64,000 nucleotides of DNA from JABDQW01 sp942492025. Its GTDB lineage: Bacteria; Pseudomonadota; Gammaproteobacteria; SZUA-229. The notes below the pieces were generated by a model. It did not search any database and was not told the DNA's origin. It worked only from the letters and a program-made list of their open reading frames with translations. The DNA lies in contig CALODJ010000008.1 of NCBI GenBank assembly GCA_942492025.1, positions 124,001 to 188,000 on the forward strand. Reading direction: 5' to 3'. The position numbers were made by a program, and so were the translations under genes. Within the stretch, counting starts at the first letter, position 1. Each line of letters opens with the position of its first letter. Shown piece by piece: positions 26,204-34,307 of this stretch.

Positions 26204-26219
26204 TGCAATGTACGTGCCA
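26204..26219 (-). promoter_or_regulatory. Sigma-54 promoter of flgA
   Basis: The minus-strand sequence TGGCACGTACATTGCA matches the consensus TGGCACG-N4-TTGCA at every fixed position. It begins one base after the stop codon of the SPOR-domain gene and should drive flgA, with possible read-through into flgM-flgN. Confidence 0.88.
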
Positions 26220-26220
26220 G

Positions 26221-27333
26221 TTATTGCCTTATCCAACCACCTTCAAATCCGTACTTCTCGCTGGCCTCAGCAATGAATCCGTATGCCGCTTCGCGGGTTG
26301 CAAATCCATTCACGCTTAATCTGTACACTTTTTTGTCATTCAGTACCACTTCTTCTATCAGTGGTGTAACACCGGCTTGCAGTAATTTGTCATATGCGGC
26401 CCTGGCCGATGTTGCACTGGTCAGTGTAGCCAGGTTAACAACCAGCTGATTTGCTGAATCCTTCTGTACTGGCCTGATGGCATTATTTGTCGGCGTCCTG
26501 TTCTTTGGCAAGCTCACCTTTTTCAAGGCTTCAGTACCGGCCTCGACTCCAATATCGCGCACCCCATCAAGGATCATTTCAAACTCTTTTTTCAGGTCGC
26601 CCGGATCATGATTCGCTATCGTGGTGTACATTAACTGCAGATCTAATTCGTCGGTTTTGTTCATATTCAGACGTTTATTTGTCTTCTGCTGGTCAATTCT
26701 GATTTCGTGCAATTCCTGCTTCAATTCTGTTAATGCATTACCAAGATTGTCCAATCCAGGTAATACCGCTCGTGGTAGCTCATCAGTGCTGTTGTTAATA
26801 ACCGATTGCCCTGCTTGTAAGCGCAAGACTTCACTGAGTTCACCTGCCTGTAATGTAAGCTGATAGAGCAGAAAACCCGTTACAGATAGAACCGCAATCA
26901 GAACGAGCAGGGCGGATTGTTGCCACAGCGAATACTTTTTCCCGTTTTTTTGTTCAGCATCACCGAAGTCAGCTTCATCGAATATCGATGATTGGGGCGT
27001 TGCTACGTGCTGATCAGCACCGGCTGGCATCGACGGCGTGTATGTGTCTTCCGGCAGACGCTGGGCTTCCACCGTGGTGCGGCGGGAAACATCTTTTTTC
27101 TGTGCTGTATTATCCTTTCGATTCAGATTAGCGGGTCCTTCATCAGCTATCCTCGATAGGATACTGCTGATGTTACGGTTATTGTAAGGATCATGCTCCT
27201 CATACGGTTGTGCTTTTGAGGCCTTGTCTGAGTTATTGTCAACCGGTGACTTCTCTGGTGTCGATGCGCGTTCCAGAGCAGAAGCAAAATCTACAGGCCC
27301 GGGTCTCGAATAACTGTATTCCTGAGAATGCAT
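26221..27333 (-). CDS. SPOR-domain membrane protein
   Basis: 370 residues. A long cytoplasmic, polar N-terminus (1-135) leads to one membrane segment near 140-160 (SALLVLIAVLSVTGFLLYQL). A periplasmic coiled-coil-like stretch follows (LDNLGNALTELKQELHEIRI). The C-terminal SPOR-like domain (about 295-370) contains VVNLATLTSATSARAAYDKL and VYRLSVNGFATREAAYGFIA. SPOR domains bind denuded septal peptidoglycan. The gene is co-directional with flgA and 5 bp after the GGDEF gene, so a role linked to flagellar or polar cell-wall sites is possible but unproven. Confidence 0.8.
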   Translation of the reverse strand: MHSQEYSYSRPGPVDFASALERASTPEKSPVDNNSDKASKAQPYEEHDPYNNRNISSILSRIADEGPANLNRKDNTAQKKDVSRRTTVEAQRLPEDTYTPSMPAGADQHVATPQSSIFDEADFGDAEQKNGKKYSLWQQSALLVLIAVLSVTGFLLYQLTLQAGELSEVLRLQAGQSVINNSTDELPRAVLPGLDNLGNALTELKQELHEIRIDQQKTNKRLNMNKTDELDLQLMYTTIANHDPGDLKKEFEMILDGVRDIGVEAGTEALKKVSLPKNRTPTNNAIRPVQKDSANQLVVNLATLTSATSARAAYDKLLQAGVTPLIEEVVLNDKKVYRLSVNGFATREAAYGFIAEASEKYGFEGGWIRQ

Positions 27334-27338
27334 CTGGT

Positions 27339-28274
27339 CTACTCCTGAAAAACATGTTCGATTCGTGGCTCTGCCTGTATGCGGTCCTTACCAAGCACTT
27401 TCGCATGATAGAGTGCTTTATCGGCTCTATCAATCAGCTTGCATGCGGAATCGTTTGGTAGCACGGTAACTACACCAATGCTCATCGTAAAATGAATTTC
27501 ATTTTTATGGAATAGGTAAGGACCTGACAAGACCGCCTCTTTGATCCGTTCCGCTGCAGTGATGGCGGCTGACAGAGTGGTGTTGGATAGAAAGACAAGA
27601 AACTCATCCCCATCTTTTCGAAAGATGATATCACTGCTTCTGGCCTGATTTTCTAACCTCGAGGCCACTTCAATGAGGACTTTATTACCTGCATCGCGTC
27701 CATATCTATTGTTCAGCTCCATGAAATTATCCAGATTAAGTAATAACAGCGAAAAGGGGATCTTATAGCGCCTGGATCGCTCAATTTCATATGCAATATT
27801 GTCGTAATATGCCGTGCTATTTCTTAACCCTGTTAGATCATCGCGAATGGCGTGACTAACTGCCCCCTGGAAATGAAGTGAATTTCGTAATGGTTGAACA
27901 AGTCCGGCCAGCAAATTTTCTATTGTTATTAGCTCAGAATCCTGAAATTTGTTCTCCCTGAAGAAACAGATATCTCCGAGCAGCTGATCACCTAGCGTGA
28001 TTTTGTACTCACATCGATGATGACCCAGAACACCGTCCATAAAGTACAGCCCCAGGTTATCTTCATTGTATTCGACTCCGTCACAAGGCAGCACATTCCT
28101 GAGCTCAGTAATAAATGTATCCAGTAGCTGATACACATCCTGGGTCAGACAGCTTGTCTGGAAACTCCATTCTTGCGCATCTGCGTGACCTCCCTCTTTC
28201 GCGGTAGCATTTGCATATTGTTCTACAGTTAACTGATACTTGTCAGCCCGTGGTATTACCATTTTTTTAGCCAT
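27339..28274 (-). CDS. Putative diguanylate cyclase with DGDEF motif
   Basis: About 311 residues from the ATG at 28274, which has an AGAGG ribosome site; an upstream in-frame ATG at 28328 would add 18 residues. The N-terminal GAF-like region (about 40-150) has no membrane segment. The GGDEF domain (about 155-305) has DDLTGLRNSTAYYDNIAYEI and the active-site loop RSSDIIFRKDGDEFLVFL. The first Gly of GGDEF is Asp here, but Asp, Glu and the inhibitory RxxD site (RSSD, five residues before) remain. Activity is therefore uncertain. It precedes the SPOR gene in a probable two-gene unit at the edge of the flagellar locus. Confidence 0.85.
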   Translation of the reverse strand: MAKKMVIPRADKYQLTVEQYANATAKEGGHADAQEWSFQTSCLTQDVYQLLDTFITELRNVLPCDGVEYNEDNLGLYFMDGVLGHHRCEYKITLGDQLLGDICFFRENKFQDSELITIENLLAGLVQPLRNSLHFQGAVSHAIRDDLTGLRNSTAYYDNIAYEIERSRRYKIPFSLLLLNLDNFMELNNRYGRDAGNKVLIEVASRLENQARSSDIIFRKDGDEFLVFLSNTTLSAAITAAERIKEAVLSGPYLFHKNEIHFTMSIGVVTVLPNDSACKLIDRADKALYHAKVLGKDRIQAEPRIEHVFQE

Positions 28275-28482
28275 GCCTATGGCCTCTTTGTTATCTGTAC
28301 AGCAAACATTTAGCAACAACCATGCCATAATTAATTATTCTATAAATCTCCGTAACTTATAATTTCTATCAAACGTTGTTGACAATATTTTGTCTTCCAA
28401 TATCAGCAGTCTTTATTCATACTCTGGTACAGAACGTATTTTTTTTGGCGGATTTTCGTTATGTGATGGTGATTAACCACGA

Positions 28483-28516
28483 ACCCGCATTTCTCAGCCA
28501 GGTGAGAAATGCGGGC
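28483..28516. repeat. Solo hairpin made of two family 1a ends
   Basis: ACCCGCATTTCTCAGCC joined to AGGTGAGAAATGCGGGC: the left and right 17-base ends of family 1a with no interior, forming a near-perfect hairpin. TA follows on the right. It is a minimal deletion product of a 243-bp element or an independently amplified hairpin. Its right edge provides the first bases of a possible sigma-28 promoter for fliK. Confidence 0.85.
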
Positions 28517-28543
28517 TAAAGCACTGGTGGATGCAGCCGACAG
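28517..28543 (+). promoter_or_regulatory. Candidate sigma-28 promoter of fliK/flhB-like unit
   Basis: TAAAGCAC, an 11-base spacer, then GCCGACAG, compared with TAAAGTTT-N11-GCCGATAA: five of eight at -35 and six of eight at -10 with exact spacing. It lies 46 bp before the ATG at 28589. The TA of the -35 is the flank of the solo hairpin. Confidence 0.5.
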
Positions 28544-28555
28544 TAATAATAGAGT

Positions 28556-29170
28556 TTGATAGCTGCAGGATTCGCTGAACACAGCTCCATGATTGTCACA
28601 CGTTCAATAGCAACCAATTATGACCGCCTGGAACATAGCATTTCCAGGCAACGCAGTCATGGTGCACTGAAACCTGGTCAGGTCATAGATGCTGTTGCGT
28701 TATCAATCAGTCGCCATGGGCATGTCAATCTTCGCATTGGAAATGCTGTAATAGCTGCATCAACCAATATCAGCTTACAGAAAAATACCCACCTGTTAAT
28801 TGAAGTTGTGCAAACACATCCTCAGCTTTTGCTCAGACTGATTCCCACGACGGCGGGTCCGACTGCCATACAACCTCTACAGGACGCTATAACCAACCTG
28901 CTTCCTCGACAAGATGGGCTCGCCCCATCACTCGCAGGATTGATCCACAAAGTATTCATCGAAGGTAAGTCAGCGGAGCAACAAAAACTTCGCGTGCTGT
29001 TGAGTTCACTGCTCAGAGCACTGCCCGGTAGGGGTTCGATGGCCCAGGCAGAAGGGTTGCGACAGGCGATGCTTCATTCAGGGTTGTTTCTGGAAGCGAT
29101 GCTGTCGAGGTTACCCGGAACAACGCGCACAGATCAAGAGATATCAAGGCTTGCCTGTCACGATTACTAA
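28556..29170 (+). pseudogene. fliK: FliK-like hook-length protein, N-terminal part (frameshifted)
   Basis: 204 residues to a premature stop. The start is uncertain: TTG at 28556 or ATG at 28589. It contains ALKPGQVIDAVALSISRHGH and VNLRIGNAVIAASTNISLQK, then MAQAEGLRQAMLHSGLFLEA, which are the features of the N-terminal and central part of FliK-like proteins in gammaproteobacteria. From about 29110 the -1 frame continues the expected sequence (RDIKACLSRLLTELEYCKQK) and joins directly to the reading frame at 29203. A one-base loss between about 29105 and 29150 best explains the break. A sequencing error is possible. Confidence 0.72.
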
Positions 29171-29202
29171 CTGAGCTCGAGTATTGTAAACAGAAACTGC
29201 GC

Positions 29203-29796
29203 GTGGCTGTTGATTACAAAAATACGCCGGTTTCAATGCTGTCCAACAACGTAATACCGCCTAGAAAGAAGGGACTACCGATTCCTCAAGAGCGAGCTCC
29301 AGTATCATTCTCACCAGTGTCTGGCGACATTCAAGAGGATATCCCTGATCTGATTTATAGCGCTCGGGCTGCGATTGCACGTCTGGGACTACTACAGGTT
29401 TGTTCTGCAGAAAATTTCAACAATGGCGAATATCTCTGGCAGCTTGAAATACCTGTAAAACATACCAATGCTGTTGAGATCGTCTCAATATCGATCGAAA
29501 AGGATCAAAAAAATGGCATAAACCATGAAAGCTGCTCATGGATTGTGAATCTGGCTGTCAACTTGCCTGAACTGGGTCCGATCCAGATTCGTGTATCTGT
29601 ATTCGAACAAGGTATCTCGTCATGCTTCTGGCCGGAGTCAACGGTAACGGGCACACTCATACATAACCAGTTCGAGCGGCTGCGTGCTCGTTTTGAGCAG
29701 CAAGGCATATCGACACTGAATCTCAGTTGCCAGGTTGGCAGTCCGGCTACGCCTTCATCAGACACAGGTAAATCGAATATGGATCTCACCGTATGA
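29203..29796 (+). pseudogene. fliK: FliK-like hook-length protein, C-terminal part (frameshifted)
   Basis: 197 residues containing the conserved C-terminal FliK domain: YLWQLEIPVKHTNAVEIVSI, SWIVNLAVNLPELGPIQIRV and NQFERLRARFEQQGISTLNL. This domain normally contacts FlhB and switches export from hook to filament proteins. It is out of frame with 28556-29170. The open frame extends upstream of the listed start to about 29100, so 29203 is not a natural start. It overlaps the following gene by 4 bp (ATGA), which suggests the parent gene was translationally coupled to it. Confidence 0.75.
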
Positions 29797-30080
29797 CAGA
29801 CAACTTCGGTGATAGAGCTCAGAGAACGGTCGTAGCTCTGCAGTATGATGGTGCAGGCGCTCCTCGAGTCACGGCAAAAGGCACCGGGCTCACTGGAGAA
29901 CAGATTTTAGCATTAGCTCGAGAGCATGGCATACCCTTGCACGAGAATGGCGACCTCGCAGAAGCGTTATCACACATACCTCTGGGAGAAGAAATTCCAG
30001 CCAAGGTTTTTGCGATAGTCGCCGAGATTCTTGCCTATATTTACTACCTGGATGACATGCAGTCCAGGAAACAAACTTAG
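29793..30080 (+). CDS. FlhB C-terminal-like protein (FlhX type)
   Basis: 95 residues resembling the cytoplasmic C-terminal domain of FlhB downstream of its autocleavage site: VVALQYDGAGAPRVTAKGTG, ILALAREHGIPLHENGDLAE, IPLGEEIPAKVFAIVAEILA. There is no membrane domain and no NPTH site. Stand-alone copies like this are often encoded next to fliK in gammaproteobacteria and can stand in for the FlhB C-terminal fragment. The gene overlaps fliK by 4 bp. The full-length flhB is not in the window. Confidence 0.87.
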   Translation: MTDNFGDRAQRTVVALQYDGAGAPRVTAKGTGLTGEQILALAREHGIPLHENGDLAEALSHIPLGEEIPAKVFAIVAEILAYIYYLDDMQSRKQT

Positions 30081-30142
30081 TTGCATACTATTTAACCGCA
30101 GTTATTCACTACCGCTATGGCATCATCGTACAGTCAGGGCGG

Positions 30143-31594
30143 TCAGTGGCTGGATCCGACCTTAGTTTTATCAGCCGCACCTGCGACTGGTATGGTAAAT
30201 GTAAAAGTTGCCCCGCCGGAAGTGTTATTGTCTGCCGCAATGATGCCGCCATGATACTGGATAATTTCCTTGCAGATTGGCAACCCAAGACCCGTGCTAC
30301 CCGTTATAGCGACCTCTTTCCTCGATTGCATCAATTTATCAAAAACACTATCCAGCTCGTTCTCGGGGATACCCATTCCCTGACCTACGACTTTAACGGA
30401 AATAGCTGGATTTCCTGCCTGATCCGTACTATCGCTCGCTATCGGTAAACTTGCATTCTCAATGACTATACTGACGGTACTATCTGACGAGCTGAGCTTT
30501 ATTGAATTCGATACCAGGTTTTTGATTACCTGTATCAACTTCTCGTTATCATAAAACGCGGTCGAATCACTTGTTTTTGAACGAACATCAACCCTAACTG
30601 ATCTCTCTTGCAGCACCGGTGCTAATTGCCCAATCGCCGAGTCTATGGTTGATCTCAAGTCATTTTTTGAAAACTGAAAGTGCATGCGGCCCGCTTCGAG
30701 ATTCGACAGATCGATTAGCGAATCGAGGATAGTAAGCAGGCGCTGTCCACTTTCATTAATGCGCGTGAAGTAGCTTTGCAGTTTTTCAGGAGGGGCTGTT
30801 GCAGACTTGTTTGCACCCAAATCCGAGAAGCCTAGTATGGCATGCATGGGAGTTCGCATCTCATGCGACATATTTGCCAGAAATTCAGACTTTGCACGGC
30901 TCGTTTGGACCGCCCGATCACTTTCTAAAACCAATTCTTTTTCGCGCTCAACAAACTGCACTTCATTATTCAGCATTAGCTCTGTATTTCGATAAAGATC
31001 CATGATGACTTTGATCAGAAAGATCAGGTAAATAGACAATGTGGCGTTAAGTACCAGTGGGTGCAGGCCTGCAATATCTTCTGAAATATATACCCCTGCG
31101 ACCATAGGTAACATTACCAGCAAGATGAAAGTGATGGCAAATTGATATCTGTAATATAATGTCGTGACTAATTCGGCTACAACTGCCAAGGATATAATCA
31201 CAATGGTCAGCTTGTCCTGAGTATTGACCAGTGGAATCAGAAACAAACCGGCCCCACCCCATGCCAGACCTGTTAAAACTGTAAAGATGAGCAGTAACTG
31301 CTTGGCAATTCGATAATTAACCCGGCGGGATTGTTTTCTTTTTGAGTAGTGGCGTGATGAAACATACCCGAATAGATTCACCAGCAGCAAAATGGCGATC
31401 CAGATGTTCAGTGCAGGGTCATGAAAACGAACATTCAATAATAAAAACAATAACAGTGCTGCGAGTGCAATCGCAAAAATTGAAAATGTAATGTATTTGT
31501 AAATCAGATCAATTTGAGACTGCTCAACGCGCAACAAATTCTTATCAGCCTCGTTTTGTTCAGCTATTCTGATAGACATTTGCGGACCTGTCAT
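30143..31594 (-). CDS. Membrane sensor histidine kinase with degenerate G1 box
   Basis: 483 residues. About six membrane segments in residues 30-215 form a sensor region shared with the kinase at 37026-39347 (compare RVNYRIAKQLLLIFTVLTGL with KVNYRKAETVYIIGVILTGG). HisKA has an intact H-box (ANMSHEMRTPMHAI), and the N-box is NLVSNSIK. The G1 box reads KVVGQGMGIPENEL, where the usual D-x-G-x-G has lost its Asp. The G2 box GSTGLGLPICKEI is intact. It carries no receiver. ATP binding may be weak, so it could be a pseudokinase or a phosphatase-biased sensor. It faces the fliK unit convergently. Confidence 0.85.
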   Translation of the reverse strand: MTGPQMSIRIAEQNEADKNLLRVEQSQIDLIYKYITFSIFAIALAALLLFLLLNVRFHDPALNIWIAILLLVNLFGYVSSRHYSKRKQSRRVNYRIAKQLLLIFTVLTGLAWGGAGLFLIPLVNTQDKLTIVIISLAVVAELVTTLYYRYQFAITFILLVMLPMVAGVYISEDIAGLHPLVLNATLSIYLIFLIKVIMDLYRNTELMLNNEVQFVEREKELVLESDRAVQTSRAKSEFLANMSHEMRTPMHAILGFSDLGANKSATAPPEKLQSYFTRINESGQRLLTILDSLIDLSNLEAGRMHFQFSKNDLRSTIDSAIGQLAPVLQERSVRVDVRSKTSDSTAFYDNEKLIQVIKNLVSNSIKLSSSDSTVSIVIENASLPIASDSTDQAGNPAISVKVVGQGMGIPENELDSVFDKLMQSRKEVAITGSTGLGLPICKEIIQYHGGIIAADNNTSGGATFTFTIPVAGAADKTKVGSSH

Positions 31595-31888
31595 AAATAA
31601 TTTCTTTCAATATTCTTGATAGGTGCTACTTCATGATATGTACACGCACTAGCGCTACTTTGTTATGTCGCTGACACGCCAGTATGCACACGCGTCATTA
31701 TTAACATGAAGGACCGGTTAAGACGTGATCTACGTCAATATTTCCGGTCAGCAGCCGAGCCCGAGTTATGCAGATTACAGCGCTGACACCGGGTCAACCA
31801 CAGTACAGGTATGTAAGTAAGTGATATTATAATGAATATTGGAGTAATAAGATAAACCTTCCAAATCAACGATTACATTTTTTTACAT

Positions 31889-33613
31889 TCAGTCTTTGTT
31901 CCCATACAAAGTACAGCGGTTTCGGCCCTCTCTCTTGCTTTGGTATAAGGCTTCATCCGCCTTGTTCAAGAGCCGCTCCGGTGTATCATTTTTCTCAAAC
32001 GCTGAAATACCGACTGATGACGTTATCGGACAGGGAGACCCTTTATAGTGGAACCCGCTATTTTCGAGATTAACCCTTAACTGATTGTTCAAATCCAGCG
32101 CCTGTTCAACGCCTGTATCCGGCATTAGCAGGACAAACTCTTCACCACCAATGCGCGCAAACATGTCAACTTTTCTGACCCGATTTAAAATTACCTTAGC
32201 TAACAACTTGAGCACTCGATCACCCGCATCATGACCATAGGTGTCATTGACTTTCTTGAAATGATCAACATCCCACATAGCAACACAGAAAGAAGCGCTA
32301 TTGCGCTCTGCCCTGTTTATCTCGAGCGTGATCCTTTCCTCATATGCCAGCCTGTTGGGCAGGCCTGTTAATGGATCTCGCAGCATTTTCTGCTGACTTT
32401 CCTGCAATTGCTCCTTTAGCAACTGTGTCTCTTTCTGAGTTCTTGCGAGTTCGCTAATAATGTGCGCATAACCCTGCTTTGACATCTCCTCTCTTTCAAT
32501 TTCAGTGAGTTGATGCTCTTCGACACGCTTCCGTATTTCTGATAAATGATCCTGAACATCATTTTTCAGCTGGCTGATACTATCCGCCTTTTCTACAGTA
32601 TCTTGTATTGCGACCACATTGGTATCGACTGTATCTTTCAATTTTGACGATTCATTGACCTTATCGATATTTTGCTGTCGCGATGTCCGGACATATTCAT
32701 CAATTTCCGCCAGCTGGTCTGTGAATTTTTTAATAAATGCCTGAAGTTCTTTTTTCTCATCCTGCAGCGCACCGATACTTTTATTCATTAACGCGGCTAT
32801 ATTCTTGATTAACGATCTCCATTGCTCTGCACCTTCGAGATGGCCATCGAGTTGCCTGCATATGTCCTGATGATCTTTTCTGGTACTTTCCGGCAGATTC
32901 ACCGTATTGAGTAACTCAATCAGAGCTTCACTGATATTCTTTGCGGTGCTATCACAATAAGTCGCTATTTTTCCGGAACCATTAAATTCGGGCAGTGATT
33001 TGTTTTGCGCATAGAGTGCAATATCGTCTGCCAGTTCCTCGAGTATGGCAGGCCCATCGCTGCCCTCATTTACGTCAGATGACAACGCCAGTGAAGTTCT
33101 GACCTCGTCAGCAAATGATTTTATCTGCGATAACTCAGTTTGATTAGTTAGTGCACCCGTGCCTACTTCGTGGACTATGGCATTGACGAGCTCTAGCATT
33201 TGTATGGATATTTCTTCGTCAGTCAGGCCATTATCGACGAAACCCTGAATTTTCTTACGATATTGTTCAGCCTGAGGTGAAAACTCAAGTCTCCCGAGGT
33301 CCTGTTGCAGGCAGATAGAAAAACTTGCCGATGATGCTGGTTTCAAACGTTTATCCGTCTGGTCTATTTCGACTAGCAGTCTATCCAGATATACACCTAG
33401 CTGATTCAAATCGATATCGTTTTTGACTGTCGATTTGATATGGTCCAGAATCTGGTTTAGCTGATCATCATCACAGCGAGCAGCTATAGTCAGTCTGATG
33501 ACGGCCTTTCTGAGCATTTCGCTGACATGCTTCAATTGCTCCTGTGAATCATTGAGTAGACGCAGTGATTTTTCGTGAACCCTTATCACCTCATCGGGTA
33601 ATCTTGTTGTCAT
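31889..33613 (-). CDS. Diguanylate cyclase with long helical N-terminus
   Basis: 574 residues without membrane segments. Residues 1-400 are helical and rich in coiled coil (LHALRRAVIRLT-like start, EREEMSKQGYAHIISELART). The GGDEF domain (about 410-570) begins DPLTGLPNRLAYEERITLEI. Its active site is MFARIGGEEFVLLMPD, and an RxxD inhibitory site (RKVD) lies five residues before GGEEF. It should synthesise c-di-GMP and be subject to product inhibition. It stands alone between a kinase and a family 3 repeat. Confidence 0.92.
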   Translation of the reverse strand: MTTRLPDEVIRVHEKSLRLLNDSQEQLKHVSEMLRKAVIRLTIAARCDDDQLNQILDHIKSTVKNDIDLNQLGVYLDRLLVEIDQTDKRLKPASSASFSICLQQDLGRLEFSPQAEQYRKKIQGFVDNGLTDEEISIQMLELVNAIVHEVGTGALTNQTELSQIKSFADEVRTSLALSSDVNEGSDGPAILEELADDIALYAQNKSLPEFNGSGKIATYCDSTAKNISEALIELLNTVNLPESTRKDHQDICRQLDGHLEGAEQWRSLIKNIAALMNKSIGALQDEKKELQAFIKKFTDQLAEIDEYVRTSRQQNIDKVNESSKLKDTVDTNVVAIQDTVEKADSISQLKNDVQDHLSEIRKRVEEHQLTEIEREEMSKQGYAHIISELARTQKETQLLKEQLQESQQKMLRDPLTGLPNRLAYEERITLEINRAERNSASFCVAMWDVDHFKKVNDTYGHDAGDRVLKLLAKVILNRVRKVDMFARIGGEEFVLLMPDTGVEQALDLNNQLRVNLENSGFHYKGSPCPITSSVGISAFEKNDTPERLLNKADEALYQSKREGRNRCTLYGNKD

Positions 33614-33649
33614 TGTCTGTTCCTGATCTATTTCTCGCTAAATATATTA

Positions 33650-33801
33650 AGGAAACCCTGATTTAATCAGCATCTCCTTGCGGCACATGGAGGTGCCGTC
33701 ATTTCCAATCACGACCGTGATTGAAAAGGAAAAAAGATAAAAATCGTATTTTTATTTTTCGTACGCTGATAATTCGTCTATGGAATTATTCAGAGCTTCC
33801 T
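33650..33801. repeat. Family 3 inverted-repeat element (152 bp), copy a
   Basis: The ends are AGGAAACCCTGATTTAATCA and the inverted ATTATTCAGAGCTTCCT, flanked by TA on both sides (33648-33649, 33802-33803). Inside is a second palindrome, CCAATCACGACCGTGATTG, and an A/T-rich stretch. Similar copies are at 39382 and 42519. There is no coding frame. Confidence 0.82.
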
Positions 33802-34064
33802 TACATATATGCCGTTATCTTTATCCGGTATTCAATCCTGCCAAAACCAGGTAAATACGTCACGACAAGGCCATACCCTTCGTTGTCTCAGGCCCACTCG
33901 GGACCGGGTCCGGTCCGACCATTCGATTCACGTCTTCTTACCTGTTCGAGCATAGCAGATTTGATATAGTTTTCATCTCAATCGCGCGACATAACTATCC
34001 CATATTGCTCACCAGGCTCACAAATCAGGTGACGGCTTGTTCACTGGATCGGAATCGCGGGCTA

Positions 34065-34307
34065 GCCCGCATTTCTCACCAGGATCACGGGAGCAGGCGC
34101 AGGATTCGTGTTCGTAAGCGCCGCTCTGGAGCGAAAAGCGTAGCCATAGCTACGGTTTGAGTGAAGAGCAAGCTTAAGGACACGAAGACCAGCCTAAACC
34201 ATGACAGGCAGGCTTGAATAACACACTGTATTTTGGATCATCCTGGCTTTACTCCATAAAGCCAATGTCATATCAGTTTGCTGCACCGCCTGGTGAGAAA
34301 TGCGGGC
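34065..34307. repeat. Family 1a inverted-repeat element (243 bp), copy C
   Basis: The cleanest copy: GCCCGCATTTCTCACCAGG at the left, CCTGGTGAGAAATGCGGGC at the right, TA on both sides (34063-34064, 34308-34309). The interior is highly similar to copy A over its whole length, including CGTAAGCGCCGCTCTGGAGC and TAACACACTGTATTTTG. The right end forms the stop codon TAG of the adjacent REC-GGDEF-EAL gene (34307-34309, minus strand). Upstream, 33802-34062 has no recognisable content. Confidence 0.9.
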
